A DNA stretch of 64,000 nucleotides, taken from Pseudomonas sp. Au-Pse12 (GTDB lineage: Bacteria > Pseudomonadota > Gammaproteobacteria > Pseudomonadales > Pseudomonadaceae). The notes beneath the pieces are model-generated. The model was not told where the DNA came from and ran no database searches. It saw only the letters and a list, made by a program, of their open reading frames with translations. Positions 8,100-16,326 of the stretch are shown here, piece by piece; the first letter of the stretch is position 1, and each line of letters opens with the position of its first letter. Where the stretch lies: positions 248,001 to 312,000 of the forward strand of contig NZ_JAJTTH010000005.1 of assembly GCF_021341665.1 (NCBI RefSeq), written 5' to 3'. Both the position numbers and the translations under genes were made by a program.

Positions 8100-9012
8100 G
8101 TTGCTGCACACCGGCCAGGTGATCATTGATCTGGTGATGGCGCTGCCGCGCCTGCCGGCTTCCGGGGGCGATGTGCTGGCGGAGTCGGCGTGCTTCGAGG
8201 CCGGTGGTGGTTTCAACGTCATGGCCGCCGCAGCGCGCAACGGTTTGCCGGTGGTCTACCTGGGGCGTCATGGCCAGGGGCGCTTTGGCGACCTGGCGCG
8301 TGAAGCGATGCAGCGCGAGGGCGTGCGGATGAGCCTGCCACCCAGCGCCGGTGCCGACACCGGCCTGTGCGTGGCCCTGACTGAAGCCTCGGCCGAGCGC
8401 ACCTTCATCTCCCACATTGGCGCCGAAGGCGAGTTGTCCGCCGAGGACCTGGCCCAGGTCGAAGTGGCGCCGGGGGACTACCTCTACGTCAGCGGCTACA
8501 GCCTGTTGCAGGAGAGCAAGGCCCGGGCCCTGGTGGACTGGCTGCTGGCCTTGCCTCGTTCGATCCCGCTGATGTTCGATCCGGGGCCATTGGCCGGTGC
8601 GGCGGATTCACCGCTGATGGCGGCCTTGTTGCCGCGGATCGATATCTGGAGCAGCAACCGCGCCGAGGCGCTGCATTTCACCGCCACTTCGCAGCTTGCC
8701 GAGGCTCTGGCGCAGCTCCAAGACTGGCTGTCGCCCGCGGCCTTGCTGGTGCTGCGCGATGGCCCCCGGGGCTGTTGGATCAGCCACCAGGGGCGGGCGG
8801 TGCAGGTGCCGGGCTTCAAGGTTGAGGCCGTGGACAGCAACGGTGCCGGCGATGCCCATGCCGGGGTACTGATCGCCGGGCTCGCGGCGGGTCTTGAGCC
8901 GCTGACCGCAGCCCGTCGCGCCAACGCCGCGGCGGCGATTGCCGTGACCCGGCGCGGCCCAGCCACCGCCCCGGGGCATGCCGAAGTGGATGCGCTGCTG
9001 CAGCACGGCTGA
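8092..9012 (+). CDS. PfkB/ribokinase family sugar or nucleoside kinase
   Basis: A 306-residue kinase of the PfkB family. The C-terminal signature is DSNGAGDAHAG, with the catalytic base at Asp254 and the anion hole GAG before it; an N-terminal GG motif (GGGFNVMAAAAR) is also present. The ATG at 8092 overlaps the permease stop by 8 bases with little Shine-Dalgarno, so translation is probably coupled. The likely reaction is ATP-dependent phosphorylation of a ribosyl moiety or nucleoside released or imported by the operon. E. coli YegV occupies the same place. The precise substrate cannot be read from the sequence. Confidence 0.88.
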   Translation: MPRLLHTGQVIIDLVMALPRLPASGGDVLAESACFEAGGGFNVMAAAARNGLPVVYLGRHGQGRFGDLAREAMQREGVRMSLPPSAGADTGLCVALTEASAERTFISHIGAEGELSAEDLAQVEVAPGDYLYVSGYSLLQESKARALVDWLLALPRSIPLMFDPGPLAGAADSPLMAALLPRIDIWSSNRAEALHFTATSQLAEALAQLQDWLSPAALLVLRDGPRGCWISHQGRAVQVPGFKVEAVDSNGAGDAHAGVLIAGLAAGLEPLTAARRANAAAAIAVTRRGPATAPGHAEVDALLQHG

Positions 9013-9020
9013 GCCGGCAA

Positions 9021-9054
9021 GAGCCAGGCTGGCAAGCGTCAGCCGGCCTGGCTC
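9021..9054. terminator. Hairpin between convergent kinase and MFS genes
   Basis: GAGCCAGGC (9021-9029) pairs perfectly with GCCTGGCTC (9046-9054). It sits between two convergent genes, as expected of a bidirectional terminator, but lacks a strong T-tract on either side. Confidence 0.5.
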
Positions 9055-9124
9055 GACGCCTCGATCCACTGCTGTTTGCGCCTGCGCGAGCGGCCCGGAA
9101 TGTTCTTCGCCCGGGGCTTGCGCA

Positions 9125-10351
9125 TCAGGCGGTGTTGGCGTCGGCCGCCATACGCCACCGATCCAGGCGCCGCCAGCCCAGGCGTGCGAGGCTGATGAGC
9201 CAATTCAGCAGGGCCACGCCGAGCACGCTGAACAGCAGTGCCTGGATGCCGGCTTCGACGATGAGCCGCCCGGCCAGCCAAGGGAAACCGAAGACCCCGA
9301 TAAAGTACGAGAGGCTGAACAGCAGCAGCGCCTGGGACGTGCAGCCGGCGGGCGCTTCATTGGCTGCCAGGCCGTTGATCACTGAATAGGTCAGGCCGTA
9401 GCCGACCCCCAGGGTCACGGCAGCCAGCAAGTAACTGACGCTGCTGTCGACGGCAAACAGGAACAGCACGATCGACACCAGCATCAGCCCCGAGAGCAGG
9501 CAGGCGGCTCGATAGGGATCGCGCTTGACCACGATGCCGGCAATCAGCATGCGGCTGGCAATGGCGGCGCTCATGAAACCGAGGAAGAACAGCGAGTAGT
9601 CCACGCCCCGAGAGGGTCCGTAGCTGGTCTGGAAGCTCGATAGGCCGCCGAATACACAACCACCCAGGCCGACCATGAGAATCGGCCAGACAGCGCGTGA
9701 GGTCAGCACCTGCACGGTGCCGGCCCAGGTGATGCTGGCCGCGGTGGTGCCCAGGTGGTTGGCCTGCTGACGCAGCCGGCTGCCCAGCCCCCAGAAGATC
9801 AGCACCCCCAGCAGGCTGGCGCCGGCAGCGATCACGAAGGCGCTGGTCAGTGGATAGCCCAAGGCACTGGCCAGGCGCCCGAGCAATGGCCCGGAGCCAA
9901 TACCGCTCATCATGCTGCCCGACAGCAGGGCGAAGTAGCGGGCCCGTTGCGCGGGCTGCACCAGCATCGCCACGATGATCGGCCCCAGGGTATAGAACAC
10001 CCCCCAGCCCAGGCCCAGGGTCAGGCCGAAGCACAGCAGGCTGGGGCCGAACCCAGGAGTCAGGGCGAAGCCCAGGCTGGCTACGGCCAGCAGGCAGCCG
10101 AACAGCGCCACCGAGCGCGCGGCGCCGAGACGGTCCGCAAGATGGCCAGAGCCGATCACCGCGACAAAGGTGCTGAGCATTGCCGCGGAAATCACCGTGC
10201 CGGCGTCGTGCTCATTGCCTCCACGGCTGCTGATCAGCAGCGACAGCAGAAAGGTCGAGCCGTAGGACAGCGACAGCAGGTAGCTGCCCAGGCAGAACAG
10301 GCCGAACAACGGGGCCGAGACCCGGGACTCCTGCGGGGGGCGCGCGGACAT
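9125..10351 (-). CDS. MFS family transporter
   Basis: A 408-residue protein with about 12 hydrophobic segments and the MFS motif-A-like loop GHLADRLGAARS after the second one. Substrate unknown; the general layout is that of a drug or metabolite:H+ antiporter. It converges on the ribosyl-kinase operon and is transcribed alone, so I do not count it as part of that operon. Upstream lies a 210-bp region shared with the divergent acetyltransferase gene. Confidence 0.85.
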   Translation of the reverse strand: MSARPPQESRVSAPLFGLFCLGSYLLSLSYGSTFLLSLLISSRGGNEHDAGTVISAAMLSTFVAVIGSGHLADRLGAARSVALFGCLLAVASLGFALTPGFGPSLLCFGLTLGLGWGVFYTLGPIIVAMLVQPAQRARYFALLSGSMMSGIGSGPLLGRLASALGYPLTSAFVIAAGASLLGVLIFWGLGSRLRQQANHLGTTAASITWAGTVQVLTSRAVWPILMVGLGGCVFGGLSSFQTSYGPSRGVDYSLFFLGFMSAAIASRMLIAGIVVKRDPYRAACLLSGLMLVSIVLFLFAVDSSVSYLLAAVTLGVGYGLTYSVINGLAANEAPAGCTSQALLLFSLSYFIGVFGFPWLAGRLIVEAGIQALLFSVLGVALLNWLISLARLGWRRLDRWRMAADANTA

Positions 10352-10562
10352 GAAAGTGCCTCTTTTATGCTTGAAGTTGTGTCGGGCTTTCTAGCATGGC
10401 GCTCTCTGGCGTTTGTTGTGTTCCTGCAGGCCTCAGGGTTAGTCGGCAGCGGAGTAAGTGCTGGATCCGTGGCAGGCGGGCGAGGGGCCGGCACAAATGG
10501 CCGTGCATGTATTTCTGCTGTCGTTCTAATATGGCCGCCTGATTCCGCCACGAGAGCCGCCG

Positions 10563-11042
10563 ATGACCGTAGAAATCCGTCCTGCACTGCCCAGCGATGC
10601 CCCGCAGATTCTTGCGTTCATCACCGAGCTCGCCGATTACGAGCGGGCCCGCCATGAGGTGATCGCCAGCGTCGCCGATATCGAACGCAGCCTGTTCAGC
10701 GAGGGGGCCACGGCCCACGGCCTGATCTGCCTGCGCGATGGCGTGCCGATCGGCTTCGCGGTGTTCTTCTTCAGTTATTCGACCTGGCTGGGCAGCAACT
10801 GCCTGTACCTGGAAGACCTCTACATCACCCCGGAACAGCGGGGCGGCGGGGCGGGCAAGCAACTGCTGCGGCACTTGGCGCAGATCGCTTGTGACAATGA
10901 TTGCGGGCGCTTCGAATGGAGCGTGCTGGAGTGGAACGAACCGGCGATCCAGTTCTACAAGTCTCTGGGCGCCCAGCCTCAGGAAGAGTGGGTCAAGTAC
11001 CGCATGGACGGCGAAGTACTGCGCGCCTTCGCCCGCGGCTGA
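10563..11042 (+). CDS. GNAT family N-acetyltransferase
   Basis: A 159-residue single-domain GNAT enzyme. The acetyl-CoA binding motif A is visible as LEDLYITPEQRGGGAGKQLL (QRGGGAG at about 96-102), followed by the motif-B region WNEPAIQFYKSLGA. It resembles the diamine/polyamine (SSAT-like) and thialysine acetyltransferase branch, so a small amine is a plausible acceptor (inference). It is divergent from the MFS gene and convergent with the alcohol dehydrogenase gene. Confidence 0.85.
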   Translation: MTVEIRPALPSDAPQILAFITELADYERARHEVIASVADIERSLFSEGATAHGLICLRDGVPIGFAVFFFSYSTWLGSNCLYLEDLYITPEQRGGGAGKQLLRHLAQIACDNDCGRFEWSVLEWNEPAIQFYKSLGAQPQEEWVKYRMDGEVLRAFARG

Positions 11043-11065
11043 CCACCGCTGCTGCCGGCTTGCAC

Positions 11066-11104
11066 AGGAGCCGGCTGGCCGGCGAAGGCGCTCCATGGAG
11101 CGCC
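11066..11104. repeat. Single REP element plus an 18-bp perfect palindrome
   Basis: AGGAGCCGGCTGGCCGGCG resembles the Pseudomonas REP core. It runs into GGCGCTCCATGGAGCGCC (11087-11104), a perfect 18-bp palindrome. It lies between two convergent genes and probably acts as a transcript-end structure. Confidence 0.6.
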
Positions 11105-11140
11105 TCCCACCGCCAGGCCGGGCCTTCATGGCGTCGGCAT

Positions 11141-12193
11141 TCAGCCCTTCAAGCTCGCCATGTCGATCACGAAGCGGTATTTCACATCGCCCTTGATCAT
11201 GCGCTCGTAGGCTTCATTGATCTGGCGGATGTCGAGCATTTCGATGTCGCAGGTGATGCCGTGCTCGGCGCAGAAATCCAGCACTTCCTGGGTTTCGGCA
11301 ATGCCGCCGATCAGCGAACCGGCCAGTACCCGACGGCTCATCACCAGTTTGCCGGCGTGCAGCGCCGGGTCCACCGGTTCGATCAGGCCCACCAGGATGT
11401 GCACGCCATCAAAGCGCAGGGTATCGAGGTAGGGGTTGAGGTCGTGGGGCACTGGAATGGTGTCCAGCAGGAAGTTGAAATGCCCGGCCACCGACTGCAT
11501 CTGCGCCGCGTCGGTGGACACGACCACGTGATCGGCGCCCTGGCGCCGGGCTTCTTCGGCCTTGCTCGCCGAGCGGGTGAACAGGGTCACTTCGGCGCCC
11601 AGGGCCTTGGCGAACTTGATGCCCATGTGGCCCAGGCCGCCCATGCCGAGAATCCCCACCTTGTCACCGGGCTTGACCCCGTAGTGCTTGAGCGGCGAGT
11701 AGGTGGTGATGCCGGCGCAGAGAATCGGCGCGGCGCTGGCCAGGTCGAGTTTCTCCGGGATGCATACGACAAAGTGCTCGCTGACCACGATGCTGTCGGA
11801 GTAGCCGCCCATGGTGTTGCTGCCGTCGACCCGGTCCGGAGTGGCGTAGGTCATGGTCGGGCCTTGCAGGCAGTACTGTTCCAGGTCCGCAGCGCAGGCC
11901 TCGCAGTGGCGGCAGGAGTCCACCATGCAGCCGACACCCACCAGGTCGCCGACCTTGTGCTTGCTGACGTTGGCGCCGATCGCGGTGACCTTGCCGACGA
12001 TTTCGTGGCCGGGCATCAGTGGGTACACGGCGATGCCCCATTCGTTGCGGGCCTGGTGGATGTCGGAGTGGCAGACGCCGCAGTAGAGGATCTCGATGGC
12101 GACGTCGTCCGGGCGCGGGCTACGGCGCTGGAAGCTCATGGGGGCGAGGGGAGTGGTGGCCGACTGGGCGGCATAACCGATGGCGGTGTACAT
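11141..12193 (-). CDS. NAD(P)-dependent zinc alcohol dehydrogenase (YahK/CAD-like)
   Basis: A 350-residue medium-chain dehydrogenase. Catalytic zinc ligands are Cys41, His63 (GHE) and Cys159; structural zinc ligands are Cys94, Cys97, Cys100 and Cys108. The Rossmann motif GILGMGGLGHMG follows at about 180-191. It resembles broad-range aldehyde reductases such as YahK. I chose the ATG at 12193 because GAGGT lies just upstream and the protein then has the family length; the longer open frame is noise. It is divergent from an AraC regulator, an arrangement like yqhC-yqhD, so that regulator probably controls it. Confidence 0.9.
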   Translation of the reverse strand: MYTAIGYAAQSATTPLAPMSFQRRSPRPDDVAIEILYCGVCHSDIHQARNEWGIAVYPLMPGHEIVGKVTAIGANVSKHKVGDLVGVGCMVDSCRHCEACAADLEQYCLQGPTMTYATPDRVDGSNTMGGYSDSIVVSEHFVVCIPEKLDLASAAPILCAGITTYSPLKHYGVKPGDKVGILGMGGLGHMGIKFAKALGAEVTLFTRSASKAEEARRQGADHVVVSTDAAQMQSVAGHFNFLLDTIPVPHDLNPYLDTLRFDGVHILVGLIEPVDPALHAGKLVMSRRVLAGSLIGGIAETQEVLDFCAEHGITCDIEMLDIRQINEAYERMIKGDVKYRFVIDMASLKG

Positions 12194-12271
12194 GATGGAC
12201 CTCGCGAAAACGCTGACGATTGAGGCGGGGCATTTTCTGCGTCGGGCCCGGGGGCAACCATGGTGATTCCT

Positions 12272-12325
12272 CGGCATGTCATGCCTATTTCTCCGGCATT
12301 GGCGGTTTTCACGCGGCATTGGCGG
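12272..12325. promoter_or_regulatory. Phased direct repeats, predicted AraC-type operator
   Basis: CGGCATTGGCGG occurs twice exactly, at 12294-12305 and 12314-12325, 20 bp apart. A partial third copy (CGGCATGTCATG) begins at 12272, 22 bp earlier. Two-turn spacing of direct repeats is typical of AraC-family dimers. The site lies between the divergent dehydrogenase and the regulator. Confidence 0.6.
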
Positions 12326-12373
12326 ACAGACCTGCGATGATGTTTTCATCCCTTTTTCCGTGAAGTTTTCCCC

Positions 12374-13264
12374 ATGCTGCTGACCCGCCATCTGGACGCC
12401 AACGCCCCCCTGGTTTCGCTGATCCAGCCCCTTGCCAGCCGTGATGGTTTCGTGGCTACCGCCTTGCCCGGGGTCCAGGTGCTGCGCGCCAGCTGCGATG
12501 TGGCGCGAGGGCCACAGATTTATGAGCCGAGCCTGATGATCATTGTCCAGGGCAGCAAGCTGGCGTATCTGGGCACGCGGACCCTGGAATATGGCGCCGG
12601 ACACTACCTGATCCAGGCGCTGTCGGTGCCCTTCGAGTGTGAAACCTTCGCTTTGCCCGATGCGCCGCTGCTGGGCATTTCGATTGCCATCGACCGGGCA
12701 GTTCTCAGCGAGTTGGTGCTGGCCATGGGCATCACCGAAGGCCGTGCGGCTTCGGCGCAGACCCTGGAGTCCATGACCTCGGCGGTGCTCGACGATGCCA
12801 TGCGTGGTTGCGTGGAGCGCCTGCTGCGCTGCCTGCACGATCCTCTGGAGTGCAAGATCATGGGCGCGTCTAGGGTGCGCGAGCTGCTCTTCGCTGCCTT
12901 GCGTGGGCCCCAGGCCGATGCCCTGCGGGCGCTGGTGGAGCAGCAGGGGCAGTTCGCCCGGGTCGCGGCTTCGCTCAATCATCTGCACGAGCATTACACC
13001 GAGCCGTTGAACGTCGAGACCCTGGCCCGTTGCGCCAACATGAGCACCTCGACCTTCCACGAGCATTTCAAGCGCAGCACCCTGCTTTCGCCGGTGCAAT
13101 ACCTCAAGCGCCTGCGCCTGCTCAAGGCCCAGCAGTTGCTGTTGGGCGAAGGGCTGGGCGTGGCCCAGGTGGCGCATCGGGTGGGTTACCAGAGCACCTC
13201 GCAATTCAGCCGCGAATACAAACGTTACTTCGAACGCAACCCTGGCGATGAGCGCGCGGCCTGA
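12374..13264 (+). CDS. AraC family transcriptional regulator
   Basis: A 296-residue regulator with an N-terminal sensor domain (AraC_N type, about residues 15-170) and a C-terminal double HTH from about 190 (LNVETLARCANMSTSTFHEH, then VAQVAHRVGYQSTSQFSREY). It is close in build to YqhC, which senses aldehydes and drives an alcohol dehydrogenase. Here too it is divergent from a zinc dehydrogenase gene with a phased-repeat site between them. Aldehyde sensing is inference from this analogy. Confidence 0.88.
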   Translation: MLLTRHLDANAPLVSLIQPLASRDGFVATALPGVQVLRASCDVARGPQIYEPSLMIIVQGSKLAYLGTRTLEYGAGHYLIQALSVPFECETFALPDAPLLGISIAIDRAVLSELVLAMGITEGRAASAQTLESMTSAVLDDAMRGCVERLLRCLHDPLECKIMGASRVRELLFAALRGPQADALRALVEQQGQFARVAASLNHLHEHYTEPLNVETLARCANMSTSTFHEHFKRSTLLSPVQYLKRLRLLKAQQLLLGEGLGVAQVAHRVGYQSTSQFSREYKRYFERNPGDERAA

Positions 13265-13320
13265 GCACCCATCCCCTTGCAGGCGCTGGCTGCTGTGTCG
13301 GTGAATGCCGGGCATGAAAA

Positions 13321-13341
13321 AGGCCCCCATATAGGGGGCCT
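13321..13341. terminator. Bidirectional intrinsic terminator (araC / ETF-QO)
   Basis: AGGCCCCC (13321-13328) pairs with GGGGGCCT (13334-13341) around a 5-nt loop. It has TCTTTTG on one side and GAAAA on the other, so it can end both convergent transcripts. Confidence 0.85.
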
Positions 13342-13359
13342 CTTTTGTACCGCGGCGAC

Positions 13360-15024
13360 TTACATGTTCGGGTAAGTCGGGCCGCCGGCGCCTTCCGGAG
13401 TGACCCAGGTGATGTTCTGGGCCGGGTCCTTGATGTCGCAGGTCTTGCAGTGTACGCAGTTCTGCGCGTTGATCTGGAAGCGCTTCTCGCCATCTTCCTG
13501 GGTGATCACCTCATACACGCCGGCCGGGCAGTAGCGCTGCGCCGGTTCGTCGTACAGCGGCAGGTTGCGGCTCAGCGGGATGCTCGGGTCGGTCAGCTTC
13601 AAGTGGCAAGGCTGTTCTTCCTCATGGTTGGTACCGGAGATGAACACCGAGCTCAGCTTGTCGAAGCTCAGTTTGCCGTCGGGTTTCGGGTAGTCGATCT
13701 TCACGCAGTCCTTGGCCATCTTCAGGCACGCGTAGTCCGGCTTGGTGTCGTGCAGGGTGAACGGCAGTTTGCCGCCGAAGATGTTCTGGTCCATCCAGTT
13801 GAAGCCGGCACCGATGATCGGGCCGAACTTGTGCATGGCCGGGCCGAAGTTGCGGCTGGCGAACAGCTCTTCATACAGCCAGCTGGACTTGAACGAGTCG
13901 ACGTAGCTCTTCAGCTCGTCGGCGCCTTCGGAACCGGCGAACAGCGAGTCGGCCACGGCATCGGCGGCGAGCATGCCGGACTTCATGGCGGTGTGGCTGC
14001 CCTTGATCTTGGCGAAGTTCAGGGTGCCCAGGTCGCAGCCGATCAGCGCGCCGCCCTTGAACACCATCTTCGGCAGCGAGTTCAGGCCGCCCTTGCAGAT
14101 GGCGCGGGCGCCGTAGCTGATGCGCTTGCCGCCTTCCAGGTACTGCTTGAGCACCGGGTGATGCTTGAGGCGCTGGAACTCATCGAACGGCGACAGGTAG
14201 GTGTTGGCGTAGGACAGGTCGACGATCAGGCCGACCACCACCTGGTTGTTTTCCAGGTGATAGAGGAAGGAGCCGCCGGTGTTCTCGTTGCTCATGATGT
14301 CCAGCGGCCAGCCGGCGGTGTGCACCACCAGGCCCGGTTGGTGCTTGGCCGGGTCGATTTCCCAGATTTCCTTGAGGCCGATGCCGTAGTGCTGGGCGTC
14401 GGCGTCGCTGTCCAGGTTGAATTGCTTGATCAGTTGCTTGCCGATATGGCCACGGCAGCCTTCGGCGAACAGAGTGTATTTGCCGCGCAGTTCCATGCCG
14501 GGGGTGTACATGCCGTCTTTCGGCTGGCCTTCGCGATCGACGCCCATATCGCCGGTGAGGATCCCGCGGACCACGCCATTTTCATCGATCAGGGCTTCCT
14601 GGGCGGCGAAGCCCGGGTAGATTTCCACGCCCAGGTTCTCGGCCTGCTGGGCCAGCCAGCGGCACAGGTTGCCCAGGGAAATGATGTAGTTGCCTTCGTT
14701 GTGCATGGTCTTGGGCACAAAGAAGTCTGGAACCTTGGTGGAGGTTTCGCCGCTGCGCAGGACATAGATGTCGTCGCGGGTGACCGGAGTGTTGAGCGGG
14801 GCGCCCAGTTCCTTCCAGTCCGGGAACAGTTCATTCAGGGCCCGTGGTTCGAACACGGCACCGGAAAGGATGTGAGCACCGACTTCGGAGCCTTTTTCAA
14901 CCACGCAGACGCTGATTTCCTTCCCGGCTTCAGCGGCCTTCTGCTTAAGGCGGCAAGCGGCGGACAAGCCTGCGGGGCCGGCACCGACGATGACCACGTC
15001 GAATTCCATGTATTCGCGTTCCAC
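13360..15024 (-). CDS. etfD: Electron transfer flavoprotein-ubiquinone oxidoreductase
   Basis: A 554-residue membrane-associated flavoprotein. It passes electrons from ETF to ubiquinone and so links acyl-CoA and other dehydrogenases to respiration. The N-terminal FAD motif is VVIVGAGPAGLSAACRLKQ. The C-terminal region carries the [4Fe-4S] cysteines (YCPAG, then NCVHCKTCDIKDP). An alternative start (MEFDVV) lies 15 bp downstream; both precede the FAD motif. It is divergent from etfBA across 550 bp that hold a PsrA-like site, so the ETF branch is probably co-regulated. Confidence 0.95.
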   Translation of the reverse strand: MEREYMEFDVVIVGAGPAGLSAACRLKQKAAEAGKEISVCVVEKGSEVGAHILSGAVFEPRALNELFPDWKELGAPLNTPVTRDDIYVLRSGETSTKVPDFFVPKTMHNEGNYIISLGNLCRWLAQQAENLGVEIYPGFAAQEALIDENGVVRGILTGDMGVDREGQPKDGMYTPGMELRGKYTLFAEGCRGHIGKQLIKQFNLDSDADAQHYGIGLKEIWEIDPAKHQPGLVVHTAGWPLDIMSNENTGGSFLYHLENNQVVVGLIVDLSYANTYLSPFDEFQRLKHHPVLKQYLEGGKRISYGARAICKGGLNSLPKMVFKGGALIGCDLGTLNFAKIKGSHTAMKSGMLAADAVADSLFAGSEGADELKSYVDSFKSSWLYEELFASRNFGPAMHKFGPIIGAGFNWMDQNIFGGKLPFTLHDTKPDYACLKMAKDCVKIDYPKPDGKLSFDKLSSVFISGTNHEEEQPCHLKLTDPSIPLSRNLPLYDEPAQRYCPAGVYEVITQEDGEKRFQINAQNCVHCKTCDIKDPAQNITWVTPEGAGGPTYPNM

Positions 15025-15182
15025 TAGGCTATCTCCTACTCAAGGCTCAACGGTTTTTTCTAATTGGAGGTTTGGCGTTGCATCCGCGCTTTCTCCCATC
15101 GCGCATGGGGGGAGAAGGAGAGGACGGCCGACCTTTCTCTCTGGGCGGCGCATTATATCTACACCACTCTCAGCGTCCAATA

Positions 15183-15196
15183 CAAACGTTTGTTTG
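15183..15196. promoter_or_regulatory. Predicted PsrA binding site
   Basis: CAAAC-GTTT-GTTTG matches the PsrA consensus (G/C)AAAC-N(2-4)-GTTT(G/C). PsrA is the Pseudomonas long-chain fatty-acid sensor that represses beta-oxidation genes. Placement between etfD and etfBA makes functional sense. This is a motif match only. Confidence 0.6.
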
Positions 15197-15256
15197 AAAT
15201 TGCCGCAGCCCAGATAAATCAAAGAAGCGCGGCTTATAAACGGCTATTTTGCCGTA

Positions 15257-15282
15257 TTGACCGGAAAAGGCGTTCCGGTCAA
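15257..15282. promoter_or_regulatory. Strong hairpin in the etf leader region
   Basis: TTGACCGGAA (15257-15266) and TTCCGGTCAA (15273-15282) form a perfect 10-bp stem with a 6-nt loop. Outer arms CCGTAT and ATACGG extend it with a small bulge (about 15252-15289). No T-tract follows on either strand. Confidence 0.55.
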
Positions 15283-15574
15283 GATACGGTCGGTTTTGCG
15301 CTCGCCGTAGGCTGACTGTTGGTTTCAAGAGCACCTCTAAAGACAGGGCAAAGGCAGTAAAGGTGACGCACCGCGCAGCTTGAAAGTGCGCAGTTTACAC
15401 GCCGCGATACTGAATGACTCGTCGGTCACCACTGACGAACGGTCATCTCCCCCGTGAGCAAGGTCATCCCTTATGTATGCCGGCGTTTTTGGAGGTGCCC
15501 TTGTGCCGATGAGCATCAACCGCCAGGTTCTCGCCTAGGCGACTTTCTTTTCACCGGAGAGTAACGAGGAATCC

Positions 15575-16324
15575 ATGAAGGTTCTTGTAGCTGTCAAACG
15601 AGTGGTCGACTATAACGTCAAGGTTCGCGTCAAAGCGGACAACTCCGGCGTCGACCTCGCCAACGTCAAGATGTCGATGAACCCTTTCTGCGAAATCGCA
15701 GTGGAAGAAGCCGTACGCCTGAAAGAGAAAGGCGTTGCGACTGAAATCGTCGTCGTCTCCATCGGTCCTGCTACTGCTCAAGAGCAACTGCGTACCGCCC
15801 TGGCACTGGGTGCCGATCGCGCGATCCTCGTCGAGTCCGCTGAAGAGTTGAACTCCCTGGCCGTGGCCAAGCTGCTCAAGGCTGTGGTCGACAAGGAACA
15901 GCCACAGCTGGTGATCCTCGGCAAACAGGCCATCGATAGCGACAACAACCAGACCGGCCAGATGCTGGCGGCCCTGAGCGGTTACGCTCAAGGCACCTTC
16001 GCCTCCAAGGTCGAAGTGTCCGGCGACAAGGTCAACGTCACCCGTGAAATCGACGGCGGCCTGCAGACCGTTGCGCTGAACCTGCCAGCCATCGTCACCA
16101 CCGACCTGCGTCTGAACGAGCCGCGCTACGCGTCTCTGCCAAACATCATGAAAGCCAAGAAGAAGCCGCTTGAAACGCTGACTCCTGATGCTTTGGGCGT
16201 TTCCACCGCCTCCACCAACAAGACCCTGAAAGTCGAAGCGCCGGCTGCACGCAGCGCGGGTATCAAGGTCAAGTCGGTGGCTGAACTGGTCGAGAAACTG
16301 AAAAACGAAGCGAAGGTAATCTGA
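15575..16324 (+). CDS. etfB: Electron transfer flavoprotein subunit beta
   Basis: A 249-residue ETF beta subunit. It starts [20 protein letters not shown], as in other proteobacterial EtfB, and has the AMP-binding region typical of the family ([20 protein letters not shown]). With EtfA it forms the soluble heterodimer that accepts electrons from acyl-CoA and other dehydrogenases. It is first in a two-gene operon and the spacing to etfA is 2 bp. The Shine-Dalgarno ACGAGGA precedes the ATG. Confidence 0.96.
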   Translation: MKVLVAVKRVVDYNVKVRVKADNSGVDLANVKMSMNPFCEIAVEEAVRLKEKGVATEIVVVSIGPATAQEQLRTALALGADRAILVESAEELNSLAVAKLLKAVVDKEQPQLVILGKQAIDSDNNQTGQMLAALSGYAQGTFASKVEVSGDKVNVTREIDGGLQTVALNLPAIVTTDLRLNEPRYASLPNIMKAKKKPLETLTPDALGVSTASTNKTLKVEAPAARSAGIKVKSVAELVEKLKNEAKVI

Positions 16325-16326
16325 TC

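Larger units (their letters stand above)
15025..15574. other. Divergent etfD-etfB control region
   Basis: A 550-bp gene-free region between the two ETF transcription units. It holds a PsrA-like operator (15183-15196) and a strong perfect hairpin (15257-15282), listed separately. Short frames within it lack coding character. The rest probably contains the two promoters; I could not place them with confidence. Confidence 0.7.

Noticed and set aside
9125..10351. MFS gene as a fifth member of the ribosyl-compound operon
   Set aside because: It is on the opposite strand and convergent, with a hairpin between; no shared operator seen.
12194..13330. N-terminal extension of the alcohol dehydrogenase frame to 729 codons
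   Set aside because: The extension runs antisense through the AraC gene; the correct start with a Shine-Dalgarno is at 12193.
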